In this document: positions 11,964 through 19,727 of the stretch, piece by piece
Layout of the letters: the number at the start of each line of letters is the position of its first letter
How positions within the stretch are numbered: the first letter of the stretch is position 1
Source of the DNA: Mycobacterium yunnanensis
GTDB taxonomy: Bacteria > Actinomycetota > Actinomycetes > Mycobacteriales > Mycobacteriaceae
NCBI RefSeq assembly: GCF_025823185.1
Contig: NZ_JACKVK010000011.1
Coordinates: 124,615 to 188,614 of the forward strand
Length of the DNA: 64,000 bases
Reading direction: 5' to 3'
Notes under the pieces: generated by a model
Seen by the model: the letters and a program-made list of their open reading frames with translations, nothing else
Told to the model about the DNA's origin: nothing
The model's database searches: none
Position numbers and translations under genes: made by a program

Positions 11964-12587
11964 TCAGAGCTCGGCGCGACCCCGGTCGAAGAAGTCGGTG
12001 ACGTCGGCGGCGAGCCGGTCGACGTCGTGCGCCGGGTCCAGCGCCTGGAACGCACCGAACGGGGCATTCCAAAAGACCCCGATGCGGGAGGTCCACGGAC
12101 CCACGTAGGCGTACGGCAAGGGATGGAAGTCGTCACCGGGCGAGACCCCGTAGTTGACCTCGTCCTCGGTGACGGCGACGTCGAAGTGCTCGGGCCACAA
12201 CACCGGATGACCCGCTGGCAGCACGCTCGCCAACGCGAAGCCGCCGGCGTAGAGACTGCGGTGAACGAGTTCGGCGGCCTCGGCGTCGACGTCGACGACC
12301 GTGTCGGACGAGAGGGGGTCGACGATCTCGTACACGCCCTCGGGCGGTCCGACGTCCAGGTCGGTCGCGGCAGCGAGCGCACCGACCGTTCCGGTCAGCG
12401 GTGCGCTCGCGTCACCCCAGACCAACTCGCTACCGCGCACGGCCACGGGGATCGACACCCCGGTGAAGCCGTCCGGCCGCACCACCAGCCGAATGGTGCC
12501 CGCCGCGCGGTGCTGTGGACCGGCGATGAAGCTCTCGGCGATGCCGCGCAGCTGGCGGCGGGTCCTGACGTAGGCCTGGTCGTCCAT
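11964..12587 (-). CDS. conserved mycobacterial protein of unknown function
   Basis: 207-residue soluble acidic protein, not recognised beyond conservation in mycobacteria. It has no signal peptide, no membrane segment and no known catalytic motif; the N-terminal third is arginine-rich, and the C-terminal part has a run of aromatic residues (HPLPYAYVGPW). A -10-like TACGCT lies seven bases before the ATG, so it probably has its own near-leaderless transcript. Between the trx gene and the SUF operon on the same strand, but separated from both. Confidence 0.75.
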   Translation of the reverse strand: MDDQAYVRTRRQLRGIAESFIAGPQHRAAGTIRLVVRPDGFTGVSIPVAVRGSELVWGDASAPLTGTVGALAAATDLDVGPPEGVYEIVDPLSSDTVVDVDAEAAELVHRSLYAGGFALASVLPAGHPVLWPEHFDVAVTEDEVNYGVSPGDDFHPLPYAYVGPWTSRIGVFWNAPFGAFQALDPAHDVDRLAADVTDFFDRGRAEL

Positions 12588-12673
12588 CGACCCCAGCGTA
12601 GGTCACGGCATCTTCTAGCGATCTCACATCGCCGTCGAAGCCGACGGTCAGTCGGCGCCCGCACAGTGGGGCC

Positions 12674-13345
12674 ATGATCACATCACGTCGCGGGACCCGT
12701 TGCGCTACAGCCGTGCTCGCCGGAATCGCCGCGCTGTCGCTGGCGGCCTGCGGATCGTCGACGACCACGGGCGCCTCCGTTACGGCGGCCAGCGGCGCAC
12801 CGTCGACGAGCACCACCCCGGCTCCGGCCGCCAAGGCCCGAGTGGCGGGGCTGATCACGTCGGTGTCGGGTGGCACGGTGACGGTGAACGGACCCAAGGG
12901 CCCCACGACCGTGGACGTCACACCGTCCACCCGCGTCACCCGGACGACTCCTGGCCAGCTCGCCGGCGTCACCGTCGGCGAGTGCGTGGTGGCTCGTCCC
13001 GCCAAGAACGGTGGCACACCTCCGACAATCACGGCCGCCTCGGTGGCCTACGGCACCGCGGAGAACGCGCAATGCAGCCACCCCGGCACGACCACCGACC
13101 ATCGGGCCGTCGTCGGCACGGTGGCGTCGGTCGACGCGAACACGATCGCCGTGACCTCCACCAACGCAGCCGCCGGCAGCGTGACCGTCACGCCGACGAC
13201 CCGCTACATGGCCCGCAGCGACGCGACCCCGTCGGTCATCGCGGTCGGCCAATGCCTCACGGCCCGCGGAACGTCCGACGCCTCGGGACTGCAGGCTCAG
13301 GACGTCGCCGTGCGCCCGTCACGCAACGGACGGTGTGGCCGCTAG
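12674..13345 (+). CDS. lipoprotein with two DUF5666-like repeats
   Basis: 223-residue exported lipoprotein. The signal peptide ends in the lipobox SLAAC with lipidated Cys26, followed by a Ser/Thr-rich stretch. Two beta-rich units, each opening with a V-x-G-x-I/V-x-S-V pattern (about residues 57-105 and 145-195), resemble DUF5666 domains, which have no known activity. The protein should sit on the outer face of the plasma membrane. The gene converges with sufT, sharing CTAG as both stop codons. Confidence 0.8.
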   Translation: MITSRRGTRCATAVLAGIAALSLAACGSSTTTGASVTAASGAPSTSTTPAPAAKARVAGLITSVSGGTVTVNGPKGPTTVDVTPSTRVTRTTPGQLAGVTVGECVVARPAKNGGTPPTITAASVAYGTAENAQCSHPGTTTDHRAVVGTVASVDANTIAVTSTNAAAGSVTVTPTTRYMARSDATPSVIAVGQCLTARGTSDASGLQAQDVAVRPSRNGRCGR

Positions 13346-13686
13346 ACCGTGAAGCCAAGCGCGCGCAGTTGCTCGCGACCGTCCTCGGTGATCTTGTCCG
13401 GACCCCAGGGCGGGTTCCACACCCAGTTGATCTTGATCTCGTTGACGAGGCCCGAGCCCACCAGCGCGGTCCGGGACTGATCCTCGATGACGTCGGTCAA
13501 CGGACAGGCCGCCGACGTCAGCGTCATGTCGATCAACGCGACCTTGGCCCCGGCGTCACCCTCCTCGACGTTCAGCCCGTAGACCAGGCCGAGGTCGACG
13601 ACGTTGATGCCCAGCTCGGGATCCACGACGTCCCGCATGGCCTCCTCGAGGTCGGCGAGCACCTCGTCTGACACGGTGTCACTCAT
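13342..13686 (-). CDS. sufT: SufT-type MIP18/DUF59 iron-sulfur assembly factor
   Basis: 114-residue DUF59 (MIP18) protein, last gene of the SUF operon and homologue of Rv1466. Family members help mature Fe-S proteins; key features are the acidic DPELGINVVDLGLVYG segment and the TSAACPL motif with the conserved cysteine. ATG 13686 overlaps the sufU stop by four bases, so translation is coupled. Its stop lies in a CTAG shared with the convergent lipoprotein gene. Confidence 0.92.
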   Translation of the reverse strand: MSDTVSDEVLADLEEAMRDVVDPELGINVVDLGLVYGLNVEEGDAGAKVALIDMTLTSAACPLTDVIEDQSRTALVGSGLVNEIKINWVWNPPWGPDKITEDGREQLRALGFTV

Positions 13687-14237
13687 CTGCGGTCCTCCTC
13701 GTCGTGCCTGGCCTCGGCCAGGGCGTCATTCAACGGCCTGGCCTCCGCCAGGGCGTCATTCAACGGCCTGGCCTCCGCCAGGGCGTCATTCAACGGCCTG
13801 GCCTCCGCCAGGGCGGCCTTGAACGCCATCCAGCCCAGCAACGCGCACTTCACCCGCGCCGGGTACTTCGCCACCCCCGCGAACGCGATCCCGTCCCCGA
13901 TCACGTCCTCGTCACCGTCGACGTTGCCCCGAGACGAGATCATCTCGGAGAACGACGCGACGGTCTTGAGCGCGGCACCCACGCTCTGGCCGATCACCTG
14001 GTCGGTCAGCACCGACGTCGCCGCCTGACTGATCGAACATCCCTGCCCGTCGTAGGACACGTCGGCGACCGTGTCGCCGTCCTCGGACAGCGTCACCCTC
14101 AACGTCACCTCGTCACCACAGGTCGGGTTGACGTGGTGGACCTCGGCGGCGAACGGCTCGCGTAGGCCGCGGTGATGCGGATGCTTGTAGTGGTCCAGGA
14201 TCACTTCCTGGTACATCTGTTCCATTCGCACGGTCAT
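13683..14237 (-). CDS. sufU: SufU-type zinc-dependent sulfurtransferase
   Basis: 184-residue SufU, which accepts sulfur from SufS and passes it to the SufBCD scaffold. The zinc/sulfur ligands are Cys40 with Asp42 (NPTCGD), Cys67 (GQGCSIS) and Cys131 (ARVKCALL). M. tuberculosis SufU has about 162 residues; this one is longer because a 10-residue unit, RPLNDALAEA, is repeated three times at the C-terminus (about residues 147-176), coded by a 30-bp minisatellite. The start ATG 14237 overlaps the sufS stop by four bases. The repeat lies outside the fold core, so the enzyme is probably functional. Confidence 0.93.
   Translation of the reverse strand: MTVRMEQMYQEVILDHYKHPHHRGLREPFAAEVHHVNPTCGDEVTLRVTLSEDGDTVADVSYDGQGCSISQAATSVLTDQVIGQSVGAALKTVASFSEMISSRGNVDGDEDVIGDGIAFAGVAKYPARVKCALLGWMAFKAALAEARPLNDALAEARPLNDALAEARPLNDALAEARHDEEDRR
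13711..13815. repeat. 30-bp minisatellite inside sufU (3.5 copies)
   Basis: Three full 30-base units (13711-13740, 13741-13770, 13771-13800) and a 15-base partial unit (13801-13815). The second and third copies are identical and the first differs by one base. The period is a multiple of three, so copy-number change keeps sufU in frame and adds or removes ten residues. Confidence 0.95.
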
Positions 14238-15502
14238 GCCCGCCCGAAGAAGTCGACGGCCCGCCGCACCCCGGCGACCAGACGGTCCACCTCGTCGAGG
14301 GTGTTGTACACCGCGAACGAGGCCCGGGCGGTGGCTGCGACGCCAAACGTCTGGTGCAGCGGCCACGCGCAATGATGACCGACCCGCACCGCCACACCGT
14401 CGTCGTCGAGCACCTGACCGACGTCGTGAGCGTGCACCCCTTCGACCACGAAGCTCACCGGCGAACCCCGGTGTCCGGTCGTCGTCGGGCCGACGATGCG
14501 CACGCCGTCCACGGCCGACAACCCCTCCAGCGCGGCGACCACCAGCTGATGCTCGTGGGCCTCGACCTGCGCCATGCCGATCGCACTCAAATACCGTGCG
14601 GCGGCGGCCAATCCGACCACCTGGGACGTCATCGGGGTGCCGGCCTCGAACCGCTGAGGCGCGGGGGCGTAGGTCGTCGACTCCATCGTCACCGTCTCGA
14701 TCATCGATCCGCCGGTGAGGAACGGGGGCATCGCCGCGAGCAACTCGCGCCGGCCGTAGAGCACGCCGATGCCGGTGGGCCCCAGCATCTTGTGCCCCGA
14801 GAACGCCGCGAAGTCCACGTCGAGGGCATGGAAGTCGACGGGCTGGTGCGGCACCGACTGGCACGCGTCGAGCACCGTCAGCGCGCCAACCGCCTTGGCC
14901 CGCGCCACCAATTCGGCCACGGGCGCGACCGCCCCGGTGACGTTGGACTGATGGCTGAACGCCACGACCTTGACGGTGTCGTCGAGCCGCAGCGAGTCCA
15001 GGTCGATCCGTCCGGCGTCGGGTCCGTCGGGCACTACGGAGTACCACCGCAGCGTGGCACCCGTGCGTCGCGCCAATTCCTGCCACGGGATCAGGTTCGC
15101 GTGGTGCTCCAGCTCGGTGACGACGATGACGTCACCCGGCCCGAGCGCCCGCGCGAACCGGTCGTCGCCGAGCACGTACGACACCAGGTTGAGCGCTTCG
15201 GTGGCGTTCTTGGTGAAGACGAGCTCGTCGCCGTCGGCGCCGACGAACGCGGCCACGTCCTCGCGGCCCTGCTCGTAGGCGTCGGTCGCCTCCTCCATCA
15301 GCTGGTGGGCGCCGCGGCGGACCGCCCCGTTGGACGTCGTCAGGAAGTGTCGCTCGGCGTCGAGCACCTGCAGCGGTTTCTGCGACGTCGCACCGGAATC
15401 CAAGTACGCCAACTGACTTCCGCCGCGCATCACCCGGCCGAGGATGGGGAAGTCCGCCCGAATCGCGGCCACGTCGAGCGCCGCAGACGTAGCGGTCGTC
15501 AT
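14234..15502 (-). CDS. sufS: cysteine desulfurase SufS
   Basis: 422-residue PLP enzyme of the SufS (group II) type that takes sulfur from cysteine for Fe-S assembly. Lys238 in SGHKMLGPTG binds PLP; the persulfide cysteine is Cys378 in the RVGHHCAWP motif typical of SufS. Homologue of Rv1464. The gene starts two bases after the sufC stop and overlaps sufU by four, as expected for a tightly coupled operon. Acts in the cytoplasm with SufU as sulfur acceptor. Confidence 0.95.
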   Translation of the reverse strand: MTTATSAALDVAAIRADFPILGRVMRGGSQLAYLDSGATSQKPLQVLDAERHFLTTSNGAVRRGAHQLMEEATDAYEQGREDVAAFVGADGDELVFTKNATEALNLVSYVLGDDRFARALGPGDVIVVTELEHHANLIPWQELARRTGATLRWYSVVPDGPDAGRIDLDSLRLDDTVKVVAFSHQSNVTGAVAPVAELVARAKAVGALTVLDACQSVPHQPVDFHALDVDFAAFSGHKMLGPTGIGVLYGRRELLAAMPPFLTGGSMIETVTMESTTYAPAPQRFEAGTPMTSQVVGLAAAARYLSAIGMAQVEAHEHQLVVAALEGLSAVDGVRIVGPTTTGHRGSPVSFVVEGVHAHDVGQVLDDDGVAVRVGHHCAWPLHQTFGVAATARASFAVYNTLDEVDRLVAGVRRAVDFFGRA

Positions 15503-15504
15503 GG

Positions 15505-16272
15505 TCAGGCCTCGACCGCCTGCGTGAACCGCTCGTAGCCGTTGGCCTCGAGCTCGTCGGCCAGCTCCGGACCGCCGGACTCGATGATCCGGCCGTCGAA
15601 GAAGACGTGCACGAACTGCGGCTGGATGTAGCGCAGGATGCGGGTGTAGTGGGTGATCAGCAGCACGCCGCCGTTCTCGGCCTTGGCGTAGCGGTTCACT
15701 CCTTCGCTCACGACGCGTAGCGCGTCGACGTCGAGACCCGAGTCGGTCTCGTCGAGGATCGCGATCTTCGGCTTGAGCAGACCCAGCTGAAGGATCTCGT
15801 GGCGCTTCTTCTCGCCGCCGGAGAATCCTTCGTTGACGCTGCGCTCGCTGAAGGCCGGGTCGATGTCCAGGTCGCTCATCGCGGTCTTGACTTCCTTGAC
15901 CCAGTGCCGCAGCTTGGGCGCCTCGCCGCGCACGGCGGTCGCCGCGGTGCGCAGGAAGTTCGACATCGACACGCCAGGCACCTCGATCGGGTACTGCATG
16001 GCCAAGAACAGCCCGGCCCTCGCGCGCTCGTCGACGCTCATCTCCAGGACGTCCTCACCGTCGAGCGTGATCGACCCCGAGGTGACGGTGTACTTGGGGT
16101 GGCCGGCGATCGCGTAGGACAGCGTCGACTTTCCGGAACCGTTGGGACCCATCACCGCATGGGTCTCCCCCGACTTCACCGTCAGGTTGACACCCTTGAG
16201 GATCTCGACGTCGGCGCCGCCCTCGGCGGAGACAACGGATGCGTGCAGGTCCTTGACTTCGAGTGTGGTCAT
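15505..16272 (-). CDS. sufC: Fe-S assembly ATPase SufC
   Basis: 255-residue ABC-type ATPase of the SufBCD scaffold. Walker A is GPNGSGKST, the signature is GFSGGEKKRHE and Walker B ends in LDETDSGLD. SufC dimerises on SufB and SufD and drives conformational change during cluster building; it has no membrane partner. Homologue of Rv1463. Lies two bases after sufD. Confidence 0.96.
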   Translation of the reverse strand: MTTLEVKDLHASVVSAEGGADVEILKGVNLTVKSGETHAVMGPNGSGKSTLSYAIAGHPKYTVTSGSITLDGEDVLEMSVDERARAGLFLAMQYPIEVPGVSMSNFLRTAATAVRGEAPKLRHWVKEVKTAMSDLDIDPAFSERSVNEGFSGGEKKRHEILQLGLLKPKIAILDETDSGLDVDALRVVSEGVNRYAKAENGGVLLITHYTRILRYIQPQFVHVFFDGRIIESGGPELADELEANGYERFTQAVEA

Positions 16273-16274
16273 GT

Positions 16275-17477
16275 TCAGCTGTCTCGTGCTTCCGTGATGG
16301 CCAGTTCTCGTTCGATGGCTTCGGTGAGGCGCTCACGCACCGCGGGCACGGCGATCTTGGCGATGATCTCGCCGAAGAAGCCGCGCACCACGAGGCGCCG
16401 CGCCTGGTCCTCCGGGATGCCGCGGGCCCGAAGGTAGAACAACTGCTCGTCGTCGAAACGGCCGGTCGCGCTGGCGTGTCCCGCGCCGACGATCTCGCCG
16501 GTCTCGATCTCCAGGTTGGGCACCGAATCGGCGCGCGCACCGTCGGTGAGCACCAGGTTGCGGTTGGCCTCGTAGGTGTCGGTGCCGGTCGCCTCGGCAC
16601 GGATCAGGACGTCGCCGATCCAGACGGTGTGCGCGTCGGGTCGGTCGGAGTCCGGATCACCTTGCAACGCACCCTTGTAGAGCACGTCGGACTTGCAGTT
16701 CGGCTGGGAGTGGTCGACCAACAGCCGCGACTCGAAGTGCTGACCGTCGTCGGCGAAGTAGGTGCCGAACATCTGAGCGTCGCCCCCGGGGCCGGCGTAG
16801 CGCACGGTCGCCGTGGTCCGCACCACGTCCCCGCCGAGGGTGACGGCGACGTGAGTCAGCGTGGCGTCCTTGCCCAGCCGGGCATGGTGGGAGCTGACGT
16901 GCACCATGTCGTCGGCCCAGTCGGCGATCCAGATGACGCCGACGCCCGCGGCGTCGCCCACGACGATCTCGACGTTGTCGGCGTAAGTGCCACTGCCACG
17001 AAGGTCCACCACGACGGTGGCACGGGCCAACTCCTCGACGCGGATCTGCAGGTGCCCGTAGGCGGTGACGCCCTCGCCGGGTCCGGTGACGGTGATCTCG
17101 ATCGGCTCGGCCACCTCGACCTCACGCGCGACGGTCACGATGGTGGCCTCGTCGAAGGCCGAGAATGCCTGGGCCGCAACGCGATCGGCGGGGACGCCAG
17201 CCGCGCCGAGGCGTTCGTCACCCCGCGCGACGGTCTGCACCGTCACGCCGGGACGCTCGGCGACCTCGACGCGCGCGCGTCCGGTGGCCGGGGCCGAGCC
17301 GTCGTGCAGACCACGCAGCCGCTTCAGCGGGGTGAACCGCCACAGCTCGTCCCGGCCGCCGGGCACCTCGAAGGCGTCGACGTCGAACGAGCTGAACAGC
17401 TCGCCCTTGGTGGCGCCGGCGAGCGCGGAGCCAGGCTTGGCACCGCCTTCGACGGCGGTTGTCAGGTTCTGGGTCAC
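16275..17477 (-). CDS. sufD: Fe-S assembly protein SufD
   Basis: 400-residue SufD, the scaffold partner of SufB. The central part is the right-handed beta-helix of the SufBD family, and the C-terminal helical part holds the conserved segment ASATGRFDDEQLFYLRARG. Homologue of Rv1462. The GTG at 17477 overlaps the sufB stop by four bases (GTGA). It functions in the SufBC2D complex. Confidence 0.95.
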   Translation of the reverse strand: MTQNLTTAVEGGAKPGSALAGATKGELFSSFDVDAFEVPGGRDELWRFTPLKRLRGLHDGSAPATGRARVEVAERPGVTVQTVARGDERLGAAGVPADRVAAQAFSAFDEATIVTVAREVEVAEPIEITVTGPGEGVTAYGHLQIRVEELARATVVVDLRGSGTYADNVEIVVGDAAGVGVIWIADWADDMVHVSSHHARLGKDATLTHVAVTLGGDVVRTTATVRYAGPGGDAQMFGTYFADDGQHFESRLLVDHSQPNCKSDVLYKGALQGDPDSDRPDAHTVWIGDVLIRAEATGTDTYEANRNLVLTDGARADSVPNLEIETGEIVGAGHASATGRFDDEQLFYLRARGIPEDQARRLVVRGFFGEIIAKIAVPAVRERLTEAIERELAITEARDS

Positions 17478-18901
17478 CCAACGGCCCCTTCCATCTGCAG
17501 TTCGATCAGCCGGTTGAGCTCCAGCGCGTACTCCATCGGGAGCTCCTTGGCGATGGGCTCGACGAAGCCGCGCACCACCATGGCCATGGCCTCGTCCTCG
17601 GTCATGCCGCGGCTCATCAGGTAGAACAGCTGATCTGCGCTGACCTTCGACACGGTGGCCTCGTGCCCCATCGTGACGTCGTCCTCGCGGATGTCGACGT
17701 AGGGGTAGGTGTCACTGCGGCTGATCGAATCCACCAGCAGCGCATCGCACTTCACGCTGGACCGCGAGCCGTGGGCGCCCTTGTTGACCTGGACCAGACC
17801 GCGGTAGGACGCGCGGCCACCGCCGCGGGCGACGGACTTGGACACGATGTTGCTCGACGTGTTGGGCGCCAGGTGCAGCATCTTGGCCCCGGTGTCCTGG
17901 TGCTGGCCCTCACCGGCGAACGCCACCGAGAGCACCTCGCCCTTGGCATGCTCACCGGTCATCCACACGGCCGGGTACTTCATGGTGACCTTGGAGCCGA
18001 TGTTGCCGTCGACCCACTCCATGGTGGCGCCCGCCTCGGCGCGCGCCCGCTTGGTCACCAGGTTGTAGACGTTGTTCGACCAGTTTTGGATGGTCGTGTA
18101 GCGGCATCGGCCGCCGGGCTTGACGATGATCTCCACGACCGCGGAGTGCAGCGAATCGCTCTTGTAGATCGGCGCGGTGCAGCCTTCGACGTAGTGCACG
18201 TAGGCGTCCTCGTCGACGATGATCAACGTCCGCTCGAACTGGCCCATGTTCTCGGTGTTGATGCGGAAGTAGGCCTGCAGCGGGATGTCGACGTGCACGC
18301 CCTTGGGGACGTAGATGAACGACCCGCCAGACCACACCGCGGTGTTCAGCGCCGAGAACTTGTTGTCCCCCGCCGGAATCACGGTGCCGAAGTGCTTGCG
18401 GAACAGCTCGGGGTGTTCCTTGAGCGCGGTGTCGGTGTCGAGGAAGATCACGCCCTGGGCTTCCAGGTCCTCACGGATCGAGTGGTAGACGACCTCGGAC
18501 TCGTACTGCGCCGCGACGCCGGACACCAGGCGCTGCTTCTCGGCCTCGGGGATGCCGAGGCGGTCGTAGGTGTTCTTGATGTCGGCGGGGAGGTCGTCCC
18601 ACGTGGCGGCCTGCTTCTCGCTGGAGCGCACGAAGTACTTGATGTTGTCGAAGAAGATGCCCTCGAGGTCCGAACCCCAGTTCGGCATCGGCTTCTTGTC
18701 GAAGGTGCGCAACGCCTTGAGTCGCATCTCGAGCATCCACTCGGGCTCGCTCTTCTTGGCGGAGATGTCGCGCACGACGGCCTCGGAGAGCCCGCGCTGG
18801 GCACTGGCGCCTGCGACGTCGGAGTCCGACCAGCCGTAGCCGTAGGTGCCCAGTGAGGCGATGGTCTCCTCTTGGGTCAAGGCCTCGGGTGTGGCGGTCA
18901 T
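17474..18901 (-). CDS. sufB: Fe-S assembly scaffold protein SufB, without intein
   Basis: 475-residue SufB scaffold of the SUF Fe-S pathway. The beta-helix core runs from about residue 170, with the conserved C-terminal block GHEATVSKVSADQLFYLMSR. M. tuberculosis SufB carries an intein inserted just before CTAPIYKSD; here that junction (Cys241) is uninterrupted, so no protein splicing is needed. Homologue of Rv1461. ATG 18901 overlaps the sufR stop by four bases. Confidence 0.96.
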   Translation of the reverse strand: MTATPEALTQEETIASLGTYGYGWSDSDVAGASAQRGLSEAVVRDISAKKSEPEWMLEMRLKALRTFDKKPMPNWGSDLEGIFFDNIKYFVRSSEKQAATWDDLPADIKNTYDRLGIPEAEKQRLVSGVAAQYESEVVYHSIREDLEAQGVIFLDTDTALKEHPELFRKHFGTVIPAGDNKFSALNTAVWSGGSFIYVPKGVHVDIPLQAYFRINTENMGQFERTLIIVDEDAYVHYVEGCTAPIYKSDSLHSAVVEIIVKPGGRCRYTTIQNWSNNVYNLVTKRARAEAGATMEWVDGNIGSKVTMKYPAVWMTGEHAKGEVLSVAFAGEGQHQDTGAKMLHLAPNTSSNIVSKSVARGGGRASYRGLVQVNKGAHGSRSSVKCDALLVDSISRSDTYPYVDIREDDVTMGHEATVSKVSADQLFYLMSRGMTEDEAMAMVVRGFVEPIAKELPMEYALELNRLIELQMEGAVG

Positions 18902-19596
18902 AGTGACGCTCCTTGCTGGTGGGGGGCTGGGGTGGGCTGTGGAGTCAGGGGTACGTGGGTGGTGCAGGCGAAGTCGCCGTTGACAATGGTCGCCAGCCGC
19001 TGGACGTGAGTGCCGAGGATCTCGGCGAACGCCTCTCGCTCGGCCTCGCAGAGTTCGGGGAACTCCTCGGCGACGTGGGACACCGGGCAGTGGTGCTGGC
19101 AGATTTGCACACCGCTCAGCGGGCCGGTCACCGGCGTCGTCGTCGTGGCGTACCCGGCGTCGGTCAGCGCGCCGGCCACCCGGCCGGCCGTCGCGACGGT
19201 GTCCTCCCCCGCCGTGACGCCGGCGAGGATGGTGTCGATGCGCCGCCGGGCGAACGTGCGGATCGCCTCGTCACCGCCGATCTCGCGCAGCTGGCGCATG
19301 GCGGCGGCAGCGAGATCGTCGTACGCGTGGTCGAGCTTGGCCCGACCGCCCGCGGTGAGGCGGTACCGGCGGGCGGGGCGGCCCCGGCCGCTGTGCTGCC
19401 ACGTGGCCGCGGCCACCGACTCGGCGTCACCCACGTCGATGAGGGCGTCGAGGTGTCGGCGCACCCCTGCCGCGGAGATTCCCAGCCGATCACCGATCGC
19501 ACTCGCGGTGATCGAGCCGGACTCCAACAACAGGCGGATGATTGCGGTTCTGGTGTGCCCATCCTGGCTGGCAGGCGCGGCGTCTTGCCCGCGCAC
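18898..19596 (-). CDS. sufR: Fe-S sensing repressor SufR
   Basis: 232-residue regulator (from GTG 19596) that controls the SUF operon. An N-terminal winged-helix domain (DRLGISAAGVRRHLDAL near residues 38-54) is followed by a C-terminal part with cysteines in ICQHHCPVSH, ELCEAE and FACTTH that can bind an Fe-S cluster. Homologue of Rv1460. The frame opens further upstream (GTG 19662, 254 residues), but the probable operator would then lie inside the coding region, so I prefer the internal GTG; its ribosome site is close (GGAGG two bases before), and a leaderless start is possible. First gene of the operon, so autorepression is expected. Confidence 0.85.
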   Translation of the reverse strand: MRGQDAAPASQDGHTRTAIIRLLLESGSITASAIGDRLGISAAGVRRHLDALIDVGDAESVAAATWQHSGRGRPARRYRLTAGGRAKLDHAYDDLAAAAMRQLREIGGDEAIRTFARRRIDTILAGVTAGEDTVATAGRVAGALTDAGYATTTTPVTGPLSGVQICQHHCPVSHVAEEFPELCEAEREAFAEILGTHVQRLATIVNGDFACTTHVPLTPQPTPAPHQQGASL

Positions 19597-19613
19597 GACC
19601 TCCGGAGGGAATT

Positions 19614-19628
19614 CCACAACACCAGTGT
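19614..19628 (-). promoter_or_regulatory. probable SufR operator
   Basis: Minus-strand ACACTGGTGTTGTGG matches the mycobacterial SufR site ACACT-N5-TGTGA except for the last base. It lies between a possible -35 (TTGCGT, 19634-19629) and -10 (near GGAATT), just upstream of the preferred sufR start, as expected for autorepression. Confidence 0.6.
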
Positions 19629-19715
19629 GACGCAATTGCCTGGGCCGGTCCAGCAAGGTCACCCTTAGCTCGGGCCGAGAACAATCACACCGTCAACCGG
19701 AAATATGTCGACCGA

Positions 19716-19721
19716 TACGCT
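19716..19721 (+). promoter_or_regulatory. -10 box for a leaderless mptB mRNA
   Basis: TACGCT, then six bases (GCTCTG), then the ATG at 19728. Transcription would start on the start codon. The promoter is divergent from the sufR promoter, about 110 bases away. Confidence 0.5.
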
Positions 19722-19727
19722 GCTCTG

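Noticed and set aside
13711..13815. 30-bp repeats as a CRISPR array
   Set aside because: The units are directly adjacent with no spacers and lie in frame inside sufU.
13604..13822. Plus-strand frame with repeated PPGRHSTAW units
   Set aside because: It is the reverse reading of the 30-bp repeat within sufU; the sufU frame has the conserved cysteines.
17474..18901. Intein in SufB
   Set aside because: The coding sequence is continuous and of normal extein length; no splicing-domain motifs.
19597..19662. Extended sufR N-terminus from GTG 19662
   Set aside because: It would put the operator within the gene; kept as an alternative in the sufR entry rather than as the main start.
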